From Eutypa lata (Eukaryota > Ascomycota > Sordariomycetes > Xylariales > Diatrypaceae): a DNA stretch of 64,000 bases. The stretch spans positions 336,043-400,042 of the forward strand of contig JAKULF010000021.1 in assembly GCA_022661535.1 (NCBI GenBank). The letters run 5' to 3'. Below are positions 59,378 to 64,000 of the stretch, in pieces. The notes below the pieces were generated by a model that saw only the letters and a program-made list of their open reading frames with translations, was not told where the DNA came from and ran no database searches. The translations under genes and the position numbers were made by a program. Every line of letters begins with the position of its first letter. The stretch's first letter is position 1.

Positions 59378-61408
59378 TTATAAAATTTAATATATAACTT
59401 TTAAAATAACTTTTAAAACTTTTATTTTAAAATTATTAATTTTAATTTTAATTTTAATTTTATTTTATTTTTTAACTTTTTTATAAAATATTATAAAATT
59501 TTATTATTTATTTAATTTAATTAAAAACGTTATAAAATTATACATTTTTATTTATAATATAACGTTTATTATTAAAATTAATTAAAAAATAATAACGTAA
59601 TAATTATATAATCTTTATTAAAATTTTAATTTATTATATATATAAATTATATATATAATATATTTTTAAAAAAAATAAATACTTTATTAATTTTTCGTAT
59701 AATTTATTTTATAATAATTTTTTTTTTAATAATTTTAAAAATAAATAATTAATTTAAAATTATAATTATATATTTATAAATTACTTTTTAAATTTTTATA
59801 TATAATTTTAATTTATCGAAAAAAAAAATATACATTTTATACGTATATATTATATTTATCTTTATATTATATTTAATAAATATATAAAATTAATTTTACG
59901 TTTTAAATAAATTTTATTAAAATTTTTAATTTATATAAAACCGTTATTTTTAAATATAATTATTTTATATTACTTATAATAATATTATTTAAATCTTTAA
60001 AACCTTTAAAACTTAAAAAACTTTTATTTTTTAATAATTATAAACTTAAAACTTGCATTTATAATAAATTAACATTACGTATTAATAATTTTAAATTATG
60101 TAAAATTTTTATAATTAATTAAATATTTAAATTTCGAATTAATATTTTTAATTTTAAACCTTTATTATTACTTTTTATTAAAAATTTACTTTTATTTACG
60201 TTTTTTAACGATATTAAAAATAATTATATTATTTTTCTTATATAAAAACTTTATAACTTTTAATAACTTTTAATATATAACCGATTTATTATTTATTATT
60301 ATTAAACTTTAACGCTTTAAAACGCCGAATTAAATTATTTTATTTATATCGATAAAAATTAAAAAGCTTATTAATTTTTTTACTTTATAAATAATATTTT
60401 TAATATTATTTATTTTTATAATTTCTTTGTTATTTAACGTATAACTTTTTAAAAAATATAATTAATTATATTTATTTATAATTTTTTTATTTAATTCGGT
60501 TTTAAATTCGAAAATGTTTATTTTATAATAAAATTACTTTATAAAAATTATATTTATACGTATTAACTTTATTTTTAATACTTTATATTTTAAGCTTTAA
60601 AATAATGCATTAAAAGAACCTTTAATATTTATAATACTTTTCGCGCGTTTTATAACGTAACTTTATATAAACTTTACGTAATTTGTATTTATTTAACGAA
60701 TATAAAATTTATTAATATTTATTAAAAACGAAATTAAAAATTCGAAAACTTTAAAAAATAAAAAAACAACATCGAATTTACTTTTTAAAAACGATTTTAT
60801 TTTAAATAACTTTATAATGCTTAATAACTTTATAAATAATTTATAAAAAGTACTTTTAAATTAAATAAATTAAATTATTATTATTTTTTTAAAATCTTTA
60901 ATTATATTATCGTAATATATTAACGCTTTAAAAAATAAAGATTTTAAAAATAAAAAATATAATTTTATAAAAGTTATAAAACATTAATTTATTAAAAATA
61001 AAACGAAACATTACTTAAAAATCGAGCTTTAATATTTATAAAACTACTTTAATTTTTATTTTTAAAAATTTAAAGCTTTTATATAACTTTAATAATTACA
61101 TTTAATATATATATATTAAAACGATTTAAAAAATTATATATACGTATTATATTTTACCGAAATTAATATTAAATACTTTTATTTTATTATTTATAATTAT
61201 TAAAAAAAACTTATAATTTTTAAAAAACAAAAAGTTTTTATATAATAAAAAAATTACTTTATAACGTTTAATAATTTTATAAAAAAAAAAGAATTTATCT
61301 TTATATAAAACAACGCTTTATTATTTTTAAACGTATATTAAAAAATATATTCGTTATTATTATTTATATTATAATCGTAAATATTTAAAATTTCATTATT
61401 TTATAATA

Positions 61409-61510
61409 TTTACTTTATATTTACTTTATATTTATTTTATATTTATTTTATATTTACTTTATATTTATTTTATAATTATATTTTATATTTATTTTATATT
61501 TATATAATTA
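61409..61510. repeat. Tandem repeat, 11-base unit TTTACTTTATA
   Basis: Successive copies alternate between TTTACTTTATA and TTTATTTTATA, a C/T difference within the same unit, with an interruption near 61470. Confidence 0.75.
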
Positions 61511-63440
61511 TTATATTTTATATATTTACGTATAATTATATTTTTTATTTAAAAATTAATTAATTTATTAATTTTTATTTTTTAATAATATAAACTTTTT
61601 CGTATATTTATAAAATTTACGAATTATTATATATAAAAAATATTAATACGTAATTTTTATATAAATTATTAATAATTATTTAAAAAAGTATTATTTTAAA
61701 TTTATCGTTATTATAAAATAAAAAATTAAAAATAACGCTTTATAATATATTAACGTTATACTTTTTTTAATTGTTTTTAATATAAAACCGCTTTATATTA
61801 CGCTTAAAAGCTTTATTATATAATACTTAACTTTATTTTAAAATAATAAATTTTGATGCTTAATAAAAAAATATAACTTTATATAAAATATTAAATTTAA
61901 AATAATAATATATTACGTTAAAATATATTAATAATAAAATTCTTAACGTAAAGAATTTATAATAATTAAAAAAACCGATTAAATTAATTTACTTTATAAA
62001 TTTAACGTTAATTATTAACGATAACTTTTTCGTAATATATTATAAAACTTAAATTTTAAAATATTACGCGATATTAACTTTATAAATTCGTTATTATCGT
62101 TATTTATAAATAAATTAATTTTAAATTTTTTAACGCATTTTTACGTTAAACACTTTATATATATAAAAAAAAATACCTTTATAAATATTACGAAAATAAT
62201 ATTATAATAAACGAAATAATACAAAAAGCATTAAATTATCAATTATTCGTACGTTTTAAAATTTAATTTATAATTAAATCGAATACGATAATATAAATAC
62301 TTTATTTTCGTTATATATTATTAATAAAATTAAAAATTTAACGTTAAAAACGCTTTATTATATAACCGAATTAATAATATAAATCGATTAATTAACTTAT
62401 ATTATAAAATCCTTTTAATGTATTAATAATAAAGCTTATATTACGGCTTTATTTAAGCATTTAAATATCGTTATTTTATATTTATTAAATATACGTATTA
62501 TAAACTTAATACTTAAAAAGCTTTTTAATATATATATATAAAAATAACTTACGTATATAATTATTTAATTACGTATTTTGCATTATATTTATTAAATCGT
62601 TATAAACATTTATAAAGTTTTATTTTTTCGATTTATAACGCTTTAATAATAACACTTTAATATTCTTTTATATTATATAAAACTTTAAAACGTTATAAAC
62701 GTATTAAACGAAAAGCATTACGAATTAATTAATATCGTTTATTTTACCTTTATTATAAGCTTATTTAATTATTAACTTTTTAAAAACTTTTACGAAAATG
62801 TTATTATTAATAACTTTATAACGTTAAAAATATCGCTTTTAAACTTTATTAAATTATAAAAATTTAATAACGTATATAATTATCTTTAAATAAAAATTAC
62901 TTAATATTTAATAATAACTTATATCGATTTATAATTTACGTTTATTAATTAAATTTTTCGATTTAAAATATAAAGTATAAAAATAACGAAAAACAAAATA
63001 AAATCGAATAAAATTATTTAATAAAATAATATAATAATTTATAATAAAATTCGCTTATTTATATTAAGTTTTATTAAAATAATATATATTATTATTTTAA
63101 AAATTAAAAGCTTAATTAATAATTTTATATATATATAATTAACCTTTATATTTATTATAAATTTAACGAAATTAATAAACGAATTTATTAATATTACGTT
63201 TAATTTTAATTTTTTAATTACTTTTTAATCGTTATTATAATTTAAAAGTAAATTTTAACTTTTACGTTATATAATTTCGCTTAAATATTTAAAGTTATAT
63301 AAATAATAAATAAACATTATAAATAAAATTAAATTTAAATAATTTACGTTTATTATATATTAAAACCGTTTAAATTTCTTTTTAAAAAAGTTTTTTTTTT
63401 TATATATATAATAAATAATTTAAACGTAATTTTAAGCATT

Positions 63441-63741
63441 TATCTTACAGCTAGTCCCGTGGTCGTTTGACGCCTCAAACGACCATTTTTGCGTGGTGCG
63501 GCCCGTGCGAGGGGGCCCGAGCGGGATCTTGGCGCGCCCTCAAACGACCATCCTCAAAAGACCATATAGGGTATTGGCGACAACTTTGGCTACGGGCTAG
63601 CTGCGAGCGTGCATCCGGCACCGTTGGATAGCCCTCGCCAAGAGCTACAAAACGGTCCAGGTCGCGGCACTGTAGCGGCTATACCGGCGAAGTTATTCGG
63701 AAAAAAAGGTTTAGGCGGCCGAATAGCGGCATAATCTTAGC
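63441..63741. other. GC-rich subtelomeric sequence next to the telomere
   Basis: About 300 bases of GC-rich DNA between the RIP block and the telomere. It holds a perfect 11-base inverted repeat and a 12-base direct repeat, listed separately. No coding frame of useful length was found. It may be a conserved telomere-associated sequence shared between chromosome ends. Confidence 0.7.
63460..63485. repeat. Perfect inverted repeat, 11-base stem, 4-base loop
   Basis: TGGTCGTTTGA, loop CGCC, TCAAACGACCA. The right arm recurs as TCAAACGACCAT at 63540-63551 and, with one change, as TCAAAAGACCAT at 63554-63565. Confidence 0.85.
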
Positions 63742-64000
63742 TTAGGGTTAGGGTTAGCTTAGGGTTAGGGTTAGGGTTAGGGTTAGGGTTAGGGTTAGGG
63801 TTAGGGTTAGGGTTAGGGTTAGGGTTAGGGTTAGGGTTAGGGTTAGGGTTAGGGTTAGGGTTAGGGTTAGGGTTAGGGTTAGGGTTAGGGTTAGGGTTAG
63901 GGTTAGGGTTAGGGTTAGGGTTAGGGTTAGGGTTAGGGTTAGGGTTAGGGTTAGGGTTAGGGTTAGGGTTAGGGTTAGGGTTAGGGTTAGGGTTAGGGTT
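63742..64000 (+). repeat. Telomere, (TTAGGG)n
   Basis: About 259 bases of TTAGGG repeat with the G-rich strand running towards the window end, as expected for a right chromosome end. The innermost repeats are broken by TTAGC units (TTAGCTTAGGG at about 63737-63765). After that the array is perfect to the last base. Confidence 0.97.

Larger units (their letters stand above)
56850..63440. repeat. RIP-mutated AT-rich repeat block
   Basis: About 6.6 kb is almost only A and T. The remaining G and C sit mostly in CpG (ACG, CGT, CGA) or in GC as AGCT. CpA and TpG are nearly absent, the outcome expected when RIP turns CpA into TpA on both strands. Stop codons fill all frames. Edges are sharp on both sides. 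The original element, probably one or more transposons or subtelomeric repeats, is not recognisable by eye. Confidence 0.85.

Noticed and set aside
59271..61510. CRISPR-like or centromere-like array
   Set aside because: The repeats are short, contiguous 10- and 11-base units without spacers, in a eukaryotic subtelomere.
58000..63400. Genes in the AT-rich block
   Set aside because: Stops occur every few codons in all frames and the sequence is RIP-degraded.
1..64000. tRNA or rRNA genes
   Set aside because: I looked for cloverleaf-like TTCGANTC/GGTTCGA boxes and rRNA-like GC-rich conserved blocks and found none convincing by eye. A tRNAscan run would be decisive.

Overview
The window is the right-hand end of a chromosome of a filamentous ascomycete (Pezizomycotina). 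It finishes in an uninterrupted (TTAGGG)n tract written G-rich towards position 64000. Genes carry short introns, mostly about 47-75 bases, with GTAAGT-like donors. Pth11-type membrane proteins, a highly reducing polyketide synthase (HR-PKS), a fungal NRPS, P450s and a DUF6606/DUF3638 giant all belong to that group. A 6.6 kb block almost free of CpA and TpG but still holding CpG is the mark of repeat-induced point mutation (RIP). I cannot name the genus.

Layout. 1-12 kb is gene-poor: an edge-truncated cysteine-rich protein, a Pth11-like receptor, an alpha/beta hydrolase, a decayed P-loop NTPase gene, a truncated second hydrolase, and an uncharacterised 404-residue protein. 12-29 kb holds an uncharacterised 501-residue basic protein, a divergently transcribed FHA-domain protein kinase, an NmrA/isoflavone-reductase-like oxidoreductase, a five-exon P450, a frameshifted PD-(D/E)XK nuclease-like gene and a second Pth11-like protein. 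29-46 kb is the core of a secondary-metabolite cluster: an 11-exon HR-PKS (KS-AT-DH-MT-ER-KR-ACP, about 2541 residues, minus strand), a divergent intronless P450, and an NRPS (C-A-T-C-T*, about 1618 residues). 47-57 kb is one gene for a giant ATPase-like protein of about 3148 residues. 57-63.4 kb is RIP-destroyed repeat. 63.4-63.74 kb is GC-rich subtelomeric sequence with a perfect hairpin, followed by the telomere.

How the genes may work together (inference). The HR-PKS and P450 share an 889-base promoter region, and the NRPS follows the P450 on the same strand. The simplest reading is an HR-PKS that makes a reduced, possibly methylated acyl chain, and a one-adenylation-module NRPS whose first C domain couples it to one amino acid. 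The second C domain would release or cyclise the product and the P450 would oxidise it. Neither megasynthase has a visible thioesterase. The last carrier domain of the NRPS lacks its attachment serine, and the KR of the PKS has alanine where the YxxxN asparagine is expected. The upstream P450, NmrA-like reductase and intact alpha/beta hydrolase are possible accessory enzymes, but nothing in the sequence ties them to the cluster. No pathway-specific Zn2Cys6 regulator or transporter was found.

Gene models were built by hand from reading frames and splice sites. Frame was checked across each junction, but no database search was possible.
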